Of a stretch of DNA of 27,573 bases, positions 1-10,637 are shown one piece after another (positions within the stretch are counted from its first letter, which is position 1; each line of letters starts with the position of its first letter). A program made the translations under genes and the position numbers. Origin of the DNA: Chara braunii (lineage: Eukaryota > Streptophyta > Charophyceae > Charales > Characeae); the NCBI GenBank assembly GCA_003427395.1, contig BFEA01000556.1, positions 329,837 to 357,409 of the forward strand, given 5' to 3'. The notes under the pieces are model-generated. The model did no database searches. It was not told the origin of the DNA and saw only the letters and a list, made by a program, of their open reading frames with translations.

Positions 1-41
1 CTCTCTCTCTCCCCCCCCCCCCCCCCCCCTCTCTTCTTCTC
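1..41. repeat. CT/C-rich low-complexity tract
   Basis: A CT run is followed by about 19 C and then a CT-rich stretch. It lies directly against the first LTR copy. The equivalent positions in front of LTR copies B and C are different (a C-rich but non-repetitive stretch preceded by about 130 bp of conserved sequence). This is therefore either true flanking DNA of LTR A or a poorly resolved assembly edge; the sequence does not decide. Confidence 0.6.
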
Positions 42-179
42 TGTTGTGCATTGCTGCAGTTGAGCCCATTCGTTTTGAACGGGCAGCAGCTACTCGAAGT
101 GGCGCCGTTATTTCGGACTGCTACACTACAAAGGTAAGTTGGTTTTATTTTTCTTTTATTTTTCTTTTCTTTTATTTTT

Positions 180-187
180 CTTTTTAG
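180..187. repeat. Left target-site duplication of MITE 1
   Basis: CTTTTTAG, repeated exactly at 570-577. Eight bases is the length made by hAT-superfamily transposases. Joining the flanks gives a T-rich stretch like that at the same place in LTRs B and C, which lack the insertion. Confidence 0.85.
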
Positions 188-569
188 CTGTGTAGCACAC
201 CGAACATGTTCGGCGCCCCACCGAGCAGCCGAACGTGTTCGGACGCTTGGCCGAGCGCGAACCGAACATGTTCGGCCGAGCACAAATTAGGGGGCTGCCG
301 AGCGCGTCCTCATGTGTATGTGGTGTGTGGGGTGTGTGTGGGGTGTCTATGGGGTGTCTGGGTGTGTGTGTGTATGGTGTGTGTATGTGTGTATGTTTAG
401 GAGTGATGAGTGATGCCCCCCAGGGCCCCCCAACCCCTATATGCATAGAAAATAAAAAAAAATAAAAAAAATAAAAAAAATGTTCGGGCTCGGTCTATTT
501 CGGGCCACGTTCGGGCTCGGTACCGAGCGTTCGGGTTCGGTCACCGAGCCCGAGCGCAATGCTACACAG
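188..569. mobile_element. hAT-type MITE (382 bp)
   Basis: Perfect 10-bp terminal inverted repeats CTGTGTAGCA (188-197) and TGCTACACAG (560-569) are bounded by the exact 8-bp duplication CTTTTTAG. The same site is empty in the other two LTR copies. Subterminal regions carry repeated palindromes: CCGAACATGTTCGG at 200-213 and 262-275, a one-base variant at 229-242, and GCTCGGTACCGAGC at 515-528. The right arm also repeats GTTCGGGCTCGGT. The middle is a GT-rich run (about 312-396). No transposase is encoded, so it is non-autonomous. Superfamily assignment rests on TSD length and TIR length only. Confidence 0.88.
312..396. repeat. GT-rich microsatellite inside MITE 1
   Basis: Irregular (GT)n/(GGGTGT)n sequence. 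The ORFs that cross it are low-complexity translations and not genes. Confidence 0.8.
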
Positions 570-577
570 CTTTTTAG
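570..577. repeat. Right target-site duplication of MITE 1
   Basis: CTTTTTAG, identical to 180-187. Confidence 0.85.
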
Positions 578-721
578 ATATTTTTCTTTTTCTTTTTTTT
601 TTTGTTAGGGTTTTTCCCCTCCCCTCAGTTACCTGCGCCCGTTGGGTTGAAAACGGCCTGCAGTCAGCAACGGCGCCCGAACCTGGCGCTGTTCGCGGCC
701 GGGTGCAGGTGCACGTTGGGC

Positions 722-780
722 AGGGAAAGAGGACCTTGTTGAGCTCGACTCTAGTTCTCCCCAGTGAAATTACTGAGGAG
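722..780 (+). pseudogene. 25S/28S rRNA-derived fragment, LTR A
   Basis: A 59-nt tract resembles the peptidyl-transferase-domain segment of large-subunit rRNA that reads GAAAGAAGACCCTG..TTGAGC..GACTCTAGT. It is followed by GTGAAAT-ACTGAGGAG, close to the plant 25S form GTGAAATGACTTGAGAGG. This copy has C->T in GACCCTG and TTGAGCT->TTGAGCTC-type changes. It is far too short for a functional rRNA. The comparison is from memory of 25S rRNA. Confidence 0.6.
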
Positions 781-1120
781 AGGGAGGGTGCCTGCTTGTT
801 TGAAACAATTGACTGCCACTCCCAAGGAAAACGAGGGGGGTAAAAAGAAAGGAAAAAAAAAAAAAAAAAAAGGAAGGGAAAAAGGCAACGGCCACGTGTG
901 GCCACAGGCGTGGAATAGATACAGTGGGTAGAAGTTTCAAGGGGTGAAAAAACCGCGCCTGTTCATTTTTTTGAACACTTTGCAATACCATTTTCTGGAG
1001 CATGTGGCCTACGGGGAAGGCCAGATGCTTCCGGGAATGGATGACCTTGGTTCCCTAGGGGAAAACTAAGGCTCCTAGCTCCTGATCGAGGGCCAGAAGC
1101 ACTAATGAATTTTGCCGGGC

Positions 1121-1169
1121 TGTGGGCAAATCAGCTGCCCACATGCCTTCAACTGGCTATAAAAGCCAG
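1121..1169 (+). promoter_or_regulatory. Hairpin plus TATA-in-hairpin block, LTR A
   Basis: A perfect 8-bp stem TGTGGGCA/TGCCCACA (1121-1128 with 1136-1143, 7-nt loop) is followed 9 bases later by CTGGCT-ATAAA-AGCCAG (1153-1169). The TATA box CTATAAAAG sits across the loop of this 6-bp stem. The first hairpin is intact in all three LTRs and the TATA box is kept in all three. This is the best Pol II promoter candidate of the element, so transcription should start roughly 25-35 bases downstream. Confidence 0.6.
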
Positions 1170-1738
1170 CACTCCACCCAGCAGCCTCACACTTGTGGCA
1201 GTGATGTTGGGACATTCACTTCGGTGAATGCTGGCTGGCTGCTGCATGCTGTCGGAGAGGATGCTGATGGTGGAGTGCAGGTCTGCAGAGAGTTTGAGGA
1301 GGAGTGCCGTCAGGGCAGCCATAGCCAAGGGTTGGAGGCTCTCTGCTACACCCTAGTGCTGGTGCTGTGGCGGTGAGGTTGTGCCAAGGGTCAGCAGCGC
1401 GGCAAGGCATACCTCATTTTGTAGAGTTATGCCGCAGAGGTTTCGACATGACGACAACATGGTGGGGGAGATGCTGCCCCAAGACCTTCCTAAGGGAAGG
1501 TGCTGCCGGATTTGTCGTGCACCGCCGATGTCTTTTTTAATGTGAGTGTGGGGAGGTGATGTTCGATAAGCGGCACAACAATGGCAGTGTATCCGGTGGG
1601 GTTACGTTGCCGAAATTTTGACTCGGCGGCATTTTTTTTTAGAGGGAAGTGCTGCTTATTCGAAGGCATGGCAACGACAACGTATTCAGCAGGACAGTTA
1701 CGCTGTTGAATTTACGGTAAGGTGAGCGGCAGTTCCGC

Positions 1739-1761
1739 TTTTTTTTTTTTTTTTTTTTTTT
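1739..1761. repeat. Poly-T tract
   Basis: Run of T in LTR A. LTRs B and C have only a short T-rich stretch here. Confidence 0.9.
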
Positions 1762-4074
1762 CGCATCGGTTATGGTGGATTCCAGTGCGGCCTAGAAGTT
1801 TGGCTAGCACTGGTGCTTGTTTGGGTCTGTGCGGCAGTGGTGTGTGGGCCAGCAGCATGAAGAAAGTCCAGAGTGAGTGCACATGGCAGTGATTATTGGG
1901 CATGTGGGACATACGGTTTTGAGCCAGGGCCATCTTTATTTTTTTTGTCATGCGCAGTGTGAGCAGTTTTGAGTTCTGGACCATCTGGTATTGCGGGCGA
2001 TGGTATGAGACCGCCCGGGACCGACACGTTAGTGTGATTATTGTGAGCAGGCATGGTGAATGGAGGCGACGTGAGCTTGCGATTGGTTGATGGGACAATT
2101 TTTTGGTGAAGTGCAGTTGGGACTGTATTTGGACGTTTAAGACTGGTCTAAGCAGAGATCAGTTTGGGACATTCGGACCACGTAAAAACTCATTTGTGGG
2201 AACACCCTCCTTGAGGGTTATCTCGCGTTAGTTTTTTTGTGTGGCCCAACCTCTGCTCATTAAGACATTTGGGGGAGGACGCGGGTTGTGGCTCAGGAGA
2301 AAGGTCACAATTTGTGGACTTGTGAACCACATACTTCGGACTTCAACGATGATTATCAAAGTGAAATATTACTCGTCTTTCTTGAATGAGTCGGACCAAA
2401 CTTCATTCAAGGTTGGTCAGTTGATTGACTCGGACTTCCTTTCACACCTGTGTGAACCCACACTTTGCTTAACCCTGATGTTTTGGATGTTCAAAAGAAA
2501 GGGTAGAGGAAAGGTGTGCGAGTCATGCATGTGAATGGAAAGGTCTGACTTGAGTATGGGATTGCACCGAGTTTCTTTTGAACTTGTTATCTTTGCGTGT
2601 TGTGCAGGTAGGTAGAAGGATGCTCACAAAGGAGATTGATTATCCTTATTTGAGATGAAGAAAATAATTATCTTTTTTCTATCTTTCGCTTGTCTGCTTG
2701 TTAAAAGGACTTGTTGTTCTAAAGGAGACTAATTTTGTGCGCGCCATAAAATGAATTCGATTCAAATAAAATAGATAAGGTCAAACAGACTTAGTCTTCT
2801 CCCAAGGAGTGACTATTTCTGTCCCGAGTGACCTTATCTACCTATACTTGTCCAAATGACTCTCACTCTTTATCTCCTCCGACTTTCTTCGTCTAAGTTA
2901 CCCTAGACTTATGAGAAATGAGAGTAATTGAAAGTTACTCGCTGTGGACGTATTCTCTTTCTCTATGAAGCATCTGGGATGGCGGTTCGTTGCTTCATGA
3001 GTCGGCTCTATTATAGACCCTGAGTGGACCGTTCTATGAGGGGGGTACTCTGCCGATTCGGTGGAGACGCCCCGACTTCTGAGATCCGAGTCTTGTGCTC
3101 GAACGACAAGGAGGAGTACCCAGACCACTTCCTAGAGGGCGAGACATGCAACACTTTAAGCAATGCACATGATTAAGAATCATCCGCAAAGTAACATATC
3201 ATCCAAGAAGATTAGAAGTACATGGAAATGAATGTGTGCATGCCTAATCTTAGGTCGGTGATAAGGTGGAATGAATGACTTTGGCAACGAGTCTCAACAA
3301 GTCAAAACTAAGGCAGTCGATTTCCTTGTCGGCTGCATCAATATTATTGTCGGTAGTCAGCTGGTTGTTGGTGGTTGTTTGACTGTTTTGTTGAGTTTGA
3401 ACCTGGGTGGTCGAATTTTATTTTGGTCTTGTGATATTAGATGTATCAAATGAAGATTTGAATTCTCTCAGTTATTATTTTGGATTGGATATATATTTTT
3501 ATTGACTACGGTCGATTCCTTTTGATGTAAATATCTATGAATATTATAATTGTTTTTTGGCTATGTGTCTAAAGGAGCTAGGATATTGCGGGTTTCACGC
3601 TTGGTTGAGATCGTCCTAGCAGACCGACGTTTGCTCCGCACCAAGGAGATCCGCACCCTAGGAGCGGACGACAGTCGGGTCCGCTTGGCGTTACGGAAGT
3701 GTATCTATACTACAACGAACGAGCAAACGCCATCGGCTGACTTACCTCTGCAATTGCATAAAGTTTTCGTATGTGGGTCAGTAGCTCGGTAGGGATACGC
3801 CCCTAAGGGTGGTGACAGCCCCTTAGGGAAGGAAAGCTTATGCCCCGCAGAAACCTATCATGTCGTAGGAGACCGGAGGAAGTACAGTTGGCGCACCCGG
3901 CTAGAGTGACGAAGGGACGACGAGACCTCGTCCACCTCAGCGGTTTGCAGGGTTATTTTGTGTCGTTCTCAAATTGTCTCTAAGCTTGTTTTTGTTTTGT
4001 TTTGCTCTTGCGTGACATGGTCAGGAGGACTCTCGCCTTTTGCGAAAAAGGTGGGAGCCGATAAGCTCGACAGA

Positions 4075-4093
4075 TGGTGTCGTTGCCGGGGAT
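4075..4093 (+). promoter_or_regulatory. Primer-binding site, tRNA-Asp type, copy A
   Basis: TGGTGTCGTTGCCGGGGAT, two bases after the LTR end at 4072. It differs at two positions from the complement of the plant tRNA-Asp 3' end (TGGCGCCGTTGCCGGGGAT). Use of tRNA-Asp is typical of plant Athila/Tat Ty3 elements. Confidence 0.85.
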
Positions 4094-5750
4094 AACGGCA
4101 AACTACCGTTGTCCCTCGCGAAACGACGTTCGGGTATTTTATTTTATAGTGGATAAATAGATCGTATTTTCATGATTTAATCTTTATTGAATTAACGTTT
4201 TTATTATTTTATCTCCATGGATATTATGTTGATTTTATTCTGAAGATTATTTTGGTTATTGTTTTTACATTCCAGTTGGATTTAAATTTTTATTGTTATG
4301 ATATTAATTAAGTTTTACTCTGTTTTATCTTGTTATTCATTGATTTTGTCTATAAATTTGACATATTCGGTTGAGGATTGTTATCTTTTATATGTAATAT
4401 TTTAATGAGATACTTTATCACGAACTTAGAGATATTTTTTTGGTTATGATTGAATTCATTGAGCAAATTATTATCAGTTGGAACTATTTTGAAATGTTGT
4501 CAGAGCGTTGACTTTTTATTGATATTGTTTTGCAGAATTCTTTAGTCATACCTTTTATTATTATATTTAATGGTGTACATTTTGATCGATCAATTTATCC
4601 GGATTCCCATTCATTTTGGGATTATCAATTTTTTAGATGCATTTCTATGATTGAAGGCATCCGACCTACTTCTGAAAATTATTTAGCTTGGATTATTATG
4701 AAATTTCATGTGAAAGTATTTGTTGTACGTTGTATAACTTGTATTGTTGTTCTTGAGTATTTTTAAAGTGTGTTTTGAAGGCGTTATCATGTCACGATAA
4801 ATTTATGATGGATTTGTGAGCTCTGTAGGTGGTAGTGAGGTCCACGTCGGAGTTATGCTCCTGGTCCATGGTGGGATGCTGACTTCCGAATCCTGAGTGG
4901 TTTAAGGGAAGGGAGACTACACTATCACTAAAAGGGAGGAAGGTGTTGAAATCTTGTTAGAATGACGTCTATACGGGTAGACGACTACTGTTTGTTATGA
5001 GGGGAGAAGTGACTACCTAACCTCGTCCCAGACATGGTCACCTTACCTCTAGTCAACCTCGACCGTGTGGGGTGGGGTTGTTCTACTCCATATGAAAAGG
5101 ACCAGTGGGATCAAAAACACTAGAATCGGAGGGAATGTGGTGAGACTCGAATCTAAAGCGGGGCTTGATGTCGAAATGTTATCCCTTGAAGAGAATTACA
5201 TCACTCCTCGACACATTCACAAGGAGTTCAGAAGTAACGGGCATGATAACTTATGTGGATTGGAATAATAATCATAATTTGGTTGAGGAATTTTAAACGA
5301 ATGGTTTCTCTTATGAATGGTTGTTTCGGATTCTATCTGGGCCGCCTAGGAGGTTGATTATTTTGAAAGATTCGTCAGAGGCTTAAACCTGACTTTTTTA
5401 GATAAATGGATGTGTCAACCAATTGGGGTTTTGAAGGCTAGCCGAAAGTTTTTCCGGTACTATTCCGAGAGACTAAATGTTTTGTTTTGAGTGGGCGCCA
5501 GTAGGATGATGCTGGGATGATTCTGAAAAATTTCCTCTGAATTTAAGGCTTTTAGGGGTTGTACCTGGATTCAGAGCCTAAGTAGGCTAAACGGAAGGTC
5601 GTGCCCGTGTCGGATATGGGTGGTCACTCAGGCTATCGATAGATAGTCGGCCATGAAAAAGAGTGACAACAGGTCGATGTCGAGGCCTACCCGGTTAAAT
5701 GGTCAATCAAGTCGTGGTCACGCGGTCAACCGACGGGGCAGGCCCAGCAA

Positions 5751-5841
5751 GCGAGGCCTGTTAGGCCTCGAGCATGCGGGTCTGCAAGGCCTCAGGCAAG
5801 CAGGACCTGTAGAGCCTCAGGCAGGCAGGGTCTGCAAGGCC
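5751..5841. repeat. 24-25 bp minisatellite, about 3.5 units
   Basis: GC-rich imperfect units of the form GC(G/A)GG-CTG-AGGCCTCAGGCA. Copy B (15013-15078) has about one unit fewer. Confidence 0.7.
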
Positions 5842-6101
5842 CCGGTAGGGGGGATAGCGACTAGGGCCACGCTGCCAAGCCTTTCTTATAGAAGAGTTGC
5901 TCCTATCATTGTCGTGATAGGAGCTAGCTTAGTAGGTTATGATGTCAGACTTTCGGCCAGAAGATACCGTGATCAAGCCCGACTGCATGCATCCTACTGG
6001 GTCAGCTCCTTTTGAAGCAGGCCACTATATGAGGGTGGTTGGGCACGGCCGATCTTGGCCGTGCAATCTTCGACATCGCGCGACTGAAATAAGCCGCGTA
6101 A

Positions 6102-6163
6102 AGATTAGCATGGACCCTTCGCAAAAATGACACGCATAAATCGAGAAATGACCCAATTTTTTT
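6102..6163 (+). pseudogene. U6 snRNA 3'-half fragment, internal copy A
   Basis: It begins AGATTAGCATGG and ends AAATCGAGAAATG-CCCAA plus seven T. This is the order of the conserved 3' half of U6 snRNA: the AGC triad region, the internal stem-loop region, GATGACACGCA-AAATCGAGAAATGG and the terminal U tract. This copy is the more decayed: the internal stem-loop part reads CCCTTCGCAAAAATGA, which breaks pairing. The 5' half with the ACAGAGA box is missing, and no plant U6 promoter elements are upstream, so it is not a functional snRNA gene. Confidence 0.85.
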
Positions 6164-6257
6164 CGAGCCCGACTGGAATCGAGCTCGGGTCTGTATTCCA
6201 ACAGTCCATGGATGTTCCACGAACGTGAAGTGACAGTTGGCAGAAGCTAATGGGTTT

Positions 6258-6282
6258 AAAAAAAAAAAAAAAAAAAAAAAAA
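6258..6282. repeat. A-tract downstream of U6-like fragment, copy A
   Basis: About 25 A followed by CAACAACAAAA, 95 bases after the U6-like T tract. Also present in copy B (15493-15538), so it was in the ancestral element. Confidence 0.85.
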
Positions 6283-6334
6283 CAACAACAAAATCTGACT
6301 AAAGAGACACGCCATGTAGCACATGGAGGTGTGG

Positions 6335-6381
6335 CAGGGACTTGCAATCCCTGAAAAGGAGAAAATGCCCGTTTTTAGGGC
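6335..6381 (+). other. Twin hairpins, copy A
   Basis: CAGGGA-CTTGCAA-TCCCTG (6335-6353) has a 6-bp stem and 7-nt loop. It is followed by GCCC-GTTTTTA-GGGC (6367-6381), again with a 7-nt loop. Both are kept in copy B. The first resembles a tRNA anticodon arm with loop CTTGCAA, but no normal T loop or acceptor stem is found. Confidence 0.55.
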
Positions 6382-6784
6382 GTCAACGACATTTTAGGTA
6401 CTAAGTTGTGTTGTTTTAGATTCTTTACTTACTTTTTTTTTTCTCTTTTTAAATTTGTTTTAGATGTTTTTTAGATTTCGTTGTTTTCCTTTTCTTTCTA
6501 TTAGTAGAATTAGTGAAGTACCCGTTCGTTTTTAACGAACGGGCTGTCATTTTAGGGTTAGGCTGAGAATAAACGAATGTATTTGCCACAATAGCGCGGC
6601 TACATTTGGGTGCGAGGCATGGGACCTTGTACTTGAGTTACGAGGGACTCCCTGCACACGATTGGTCAGTGAGAAGGTTGGACGAGTCGTTCGCTGGTGG
6701 TGGAACGAACATTTTTGCGGCGTCTCTCTCGGAGGGCCTTCACAACAGCCAGTGACCGATGAAGACGGTCACAACGAGCGAGCG

Positions 6785-6785
<1 letters not shown>

Positions 6786-6841
<56 letters not shown>
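6786..6841. repeat. (GA)n microsatellite, copy A
   Basis: GA repeat followed by AAAGGGGTGGGAAC. It is the only long purine run near the 3' end of the internal region, so it may contain the polypurine tract, although it lies about 130 bases before the LTR start used here. Confidence 0.85.
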
Positions 6842-6845
<4 letters not shown>

Positions 6846-7076
6846 GGTGGGAACTTACCTGGCCGTTGGCCTCCCTCTACTTCCATGGATAGGATGAGCA
6901 AAATCGGTATGAATCTTTAGCCTAAACATGGAAGTATACACCGCCATATTTTGTGGCCCCCACCCCTTCTCTGTTGTGCATTGCTACATCTGCGCCAATT
7001 CGTTTTGAATAGGCAGCAGCTACTCCGAGTCGAAGTGGCACCGTTATTTCAGATTGCTACACTACAAAGGTAAGTT

Positions 7077-7078
<2 letters not shown>

Positions 7079-7152
<74 letters not shown>
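7079..7152. repeat. 74-bp poly-T tract
   Basis: Uninterrupted T run, equivalent to shorter T-rich sequence in LTRs A and C. Its true length is uncertain in short-read assembly. Confidence 0.9.
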
Positions 7153-7283
7153 CCTTTTTCTTTTTGTTAGGGTTTTTTCCCTCCCCTCGTTTACCTGCGC
7201 CCGCTGGGTTGAAAACGGCCTGCGGTTAGCAACAACGCCCGAACCTGGTGCTGTTCGCGGCCGGGTGCGGGCGCGCATTGGGT

Positions 7284-7342
7284 AGGGAAAGAGGACCCTA
7301 TTGAGCTTGACTCTAGTTCTCTCCTGTGAAATGATTGAGGAG
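7284..7342 (+). pseudogene. 25S/28S rRNA-derived fragment, LTR B
   Basis: The best preserved of the three copies. GGGAAAGAGGACCCTATTGA continues into GCTTGACTCTAGT, with about two differences from the universal eukaryotic large-subunit rRNA sequence over 33 bases as remembered. It is followed by GTGAAATGATTGAGGAG, as in plant 25S. Confidence 0.72.
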
Positions 7343-7720
7343 GGGGAGGGTACCTGTTTGTTTCAAACAACTGGCTGCCACTCCCAAGGAAAACGAGGGG
7401 GGTAAAAAGAAAAAGAAAAAAAAAGAAAAAAAAAAAGAAGGTAAAAAGGTAACGGCCAGTGGGCCACGTACATGGCCGCGGGGGTGGAATAGATACAGCG
7501 GGTAGAAGGTTCTAGGGGTGAAGAGACTGCGCCTATTCATTTTCTTGAACAGGCTGCAATCTGGCTGGGTACAACCATTTCCTGGAGCATGTGGCCTGCG
7601 GGGAAGGTCAGATGCATCGGGGAATGGGTGACCTTGGTTCCGTAGGGGAAAACCAATGTTCCTAGCTCCTGGTCGTTGATTTAGATCGAAGGCGAGGAGC
7701 ACTGACGAATTTTGCCCGGC

Positions 7721-7769
7721 TGTGGGCAAACCAGCTGCCCACATGCCTTCAACTGGCTATAAAAGCCAG
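7721..7769 (+). promoter_or_regulatory. Hairpin plus TATA-in-hairpin block, LTR B
   Basis: Same structure as at 1121-1169. Both stems are perfect: TGTGGGCA/TGCCCACA, then CTGGCT-ATAAA-AGCCAG at 7753-7769. Confidence 0.6.
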
Positions 7770-10637
7770 CACTCCACCCAACAGCCTCACACTTATGGCA
7801 GTGCTGCTGGGACATTCACTTGGGTGAATGCTGGCTGGTTGTTGCATGCTGCCAGAGAGGAGACGCTGCTGGTGGAGTGAGGGTCTGCAGAGAGTTGGAG
7901 GAGGAATGCAACCAGGGCAGCCATAGCCAAAGGCTGGAGGCTCTCTTCCCCACCCTCACGCTGGTGTTGTGGCAGTGAGGTTGTGCCAAGGGTTAGCAGC
8001 GAGGCAAGGCATACCTCATTTTGTGGGTTTATGCTGCGGAGATTTCGACATGACAGCAACATGGTGGGGGAGATGCTGCCAGACTGTCGTCGCAGCATCA
8101 AGACCTTCCTAAGGGAAGGTGCTGCCAGATTTGCCGTGCGCCGCCAATGTCTTTTTTAATGTGAGTGTGGGGAGATGTTGCTCGATCAGCGACACGGCAA
8201 CGACAGTGTATCCAGTGGGGTTACGTTGCCCAAACTTTGACTCGACGACAATCTTTTTTAGGGAGAAGTGTTGCCTGTTCGACCGCATAGCAACGACAAC
8301 GTATTCAACAGGACAATTATGCTGCTGAATTTATGGACCTGTGAGCGACAGTTCCTCTTTTATTTACTTTTTGGGTGCGCAACGGTTATGGTGGATTCCA
8401 GTGCCGCCTAAAAGTTGGGCTACCACTGGTGCTCGTTTGGGTCTGTGCGGCTGTGGTGTGTGGTCCAGCGGCATGAAGAAAGTGTCGAGCGAGTACACAC
8501 GACAGTGATTACTGGGCACGAGGCACATGCGGTTTTGAGCCAGGTCCATCTTTAATTTTTTTGCGGCGCGCAGTGTGAGCAGTTTTGAGTTCTGGACCAT
8601 TTGGTATTGCAGGCGATGGTATGAGACCGCCCGGGACACTCTAGGACCATTTTGGGACCAGGTGCGTTTGGGCTTGAGATCGGAGCCAACACGTTAGTGT
8701 GATTATTGTGAGCAAGCATGGTGAATGGAGGCGGCGTGAACTTGCGATTGGTTGATGGGACAAATTTTTGGTGAAGTGCATTTGAGACTTTGTTTGGACG
8801 TTTGAGATTGGTATAAGCAGAGATCAGTTTGGGACATTGGGACCATGTGAAAACTTATTTGTGAGAACACCCTCCTAGAGGGTTATCTTGCGTGAGTTTT
8901 TTTGGTGTGACCCAGCCTCTGCTCATTAAGACATTTGGGGGAGGACGCGAACTGTGGCTCAGGAGAAAGGTCACAATTTGTGGAGTTGTGAACCACATAC
9001 TTCGGAATTTAACGATGATTATCAGAGTGGAATATTACTCGACTTTCTTGACTGAGCCAGACCAAACTTCACTCAAGGTTAGTTGGTTGATTGACTCAGA
9101 CTTCCCTTCACACCTGTGTGAACCCACACTTTGCTTGACCCTGTTATTTTGGATGTTCAAAAGAAAAGGTATAGGAAAGTTGTGCGAGTCATGCATGTGA
9201 ATGGAAAGGTCTGACTCGAGTATGGGATTGCACTGGTTTTCTTTAAAACTTGTTGTCTTTGCGTGTTGTGCAGGTAGGTAGACGGATGCTTACAAATTCG
9301 ATTGATTATGCTTATTTGAGATGAAGACAAGGATTGTCTTTTTTTCTATCTTTTGCATGTTTGCTTGTTAAAAGGAATTGTTGTTCTGAAGGAGATTAAA
9401 CTTGTGCGCGTCATAAAATGAATTTGATTCAAATAAAATAGATAAGGTCAAATGGACTTAAAGTTCTCCGAAGGAATGCCCCTTTCTATCCCGAATGACC
9501 TTATCTACCTATATGTGTCCAAATGAATCTCATTTTTTATCTCCTCCGACTTTCTTCGTCTAAGTTACCCTAGACTGATGATAAATGAGAATAACTGAAA
9601 GTTACTCGTCGTTGACGTATTGTCTTTCCCTAGGAAGCATCTGGGACGGGGGTTCGTTGCTTTAGGAGTCGGCCCTGTTGTCGACCCAGAGTGGACCGTT
9701 CTACAGGGAGGCATTTTGCCGATTCGGTGGAGACGACCCAACTTCTGAGATCCGAGTTTTGTGCTCGGATGAGGAGGAGGAGTACCCTGACCACTTCCTA
9801 GAGGGAAAGACATGCAACACTTTAAGCAATGAACCTGATCAAGAATCATCCGCAAAGTAATATGTCATCCAAGAAAATTAGAAGTACATGGAGATGAATG
9901 TGTGCATGCCTAATCTTAGGTCGGCGATTGGGTTGAATGAATGACTTTGGCAACGAGTCTCATCAAGTCAAAACTAAGGCAGCCGATTACCTTGTCGGCT
10001 GCATCAATATTATTGTCGGTGGCCAACTCCTTGTTCGCGGTTGTTAATTTGTTTTGTGGAGTTTGACTCAGGGTGGTCGGATTTTATTTTGATCTTGTGA
10101 TATTGGATGTATCAAATGAAGATTTGGATTCTCTCATCAATATTATAATTATCTTTGGGCTATATGTATAAAGGGAGTAGGATATTGGGGGTTTCACGGT
10201 TGGTTGAGATCGTCTTAGTCGACCGACGTTTGCTCCGCACCTAGGAGATCAACGTCATAGGAGCGGACGACGTACCGGTCCGCTTGGCGTTAAGCAAACG
10301 TATTTATACTACAGTATACAACGAACGAGCAAACGTCCTCGGCTGACCTATCATGGTAAGGAAAGTCCCTAAAGGTGGTGACAGTCCCTTAGGGAAGGAA
10401 AGTTTATGCCCCACGGTAACCTATCATGTCGTAGGGGACTGCGGGAAGTATAGTTGGCGTACCCGGCTAGCGTGAAGGAACGACGAGACCTCGTTCGCCT
10501 CGGCGGTTCGAGGGGTTATTTTGCGTCATTCCGAATTTGTCTCTTAGTTTGTTTTGGTTTTGTTTTACTCTTGCGTGACATGGTTAGGAGGGCTTTCGTC
10601 TTTTGCGAAAAATATGAGAGCCGATGCGCTCAACAGA

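Larger units (their letters stand above)
42..4072 (+). mobile_element. LTR copy A (with MITE insertion)
   Basis: Right end is CGACA at 4068-4072, followed by GA and the PBS. The left end is set at TGTTGTGC (42), where similarity to copies B and C begins; it is not proven. Length without the MITE and one TSD copy is about 3.64 kb. It contains a rRNA-like tract, the hairpin/TATA block, and a conserved 7-bp-stem hairpin near 1485 (ACCTTCC/GGAAGGT). Private deletions relative to B and C lie near 1481 (about 20 bp) and near 2014 (about 55 bp). It shares with C an AT-rich segment around 3480-3545 that B has lost. No coding region is supported. Confidence 0.65.
4073..6971 (+). mobile_element. Internal region copy A
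   Basis: About 2.9 kb between the PBS and the next LTR. It starts with the PBS and an AT-rich stretch (about 4135-4770, with an acceptor-like TTTTGCAG near 4530), followed by non-coding sequence with the minisatellite, U6-like fragment, A-tract, twin hairpins and GA tract listed separately. No gag or pol similarity is visible in any frame; the longest ORFs (up to about 120 codons) are not conserved in copy B. Confidence 0.65.
6972..10635 (+). mobile_element. LTR copy B
   Basis: Runs from TGTTGTGC to CAACA and is followed by GA and the PBS. Length is about 3.66 kb. It lacks MITE 1 and so supplies the empty site. It has a private deletion of about 65 bp near 10137 relative to A and C. A uniform T tract lies at 7079-7152. 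No coding region is supported. Confidence 0.65.

Noticed and set aside
206-465. Small ORFs with repeated PNMFG-type motifs
   Set aside because: They arise from the palindromes and GT run of a non-coding MITE.
6842-6853. LTR start at TGGGAAC directly after the GA/AAAGGGG purine run
   Set aside because: Plausible as PPT plus TG, but copy B/C boundary has AGGGAAC and LTR A shows no similarity upstream of position about 31; left as an alternative, not adopted.
7619-7636. GGAATGGGTGACC resembling the 5S rRNA box C region, as in Cassandra-type LTRs
   Set aside because: Only about 12 bases match and the rest of 5S is not recognisable nearby.
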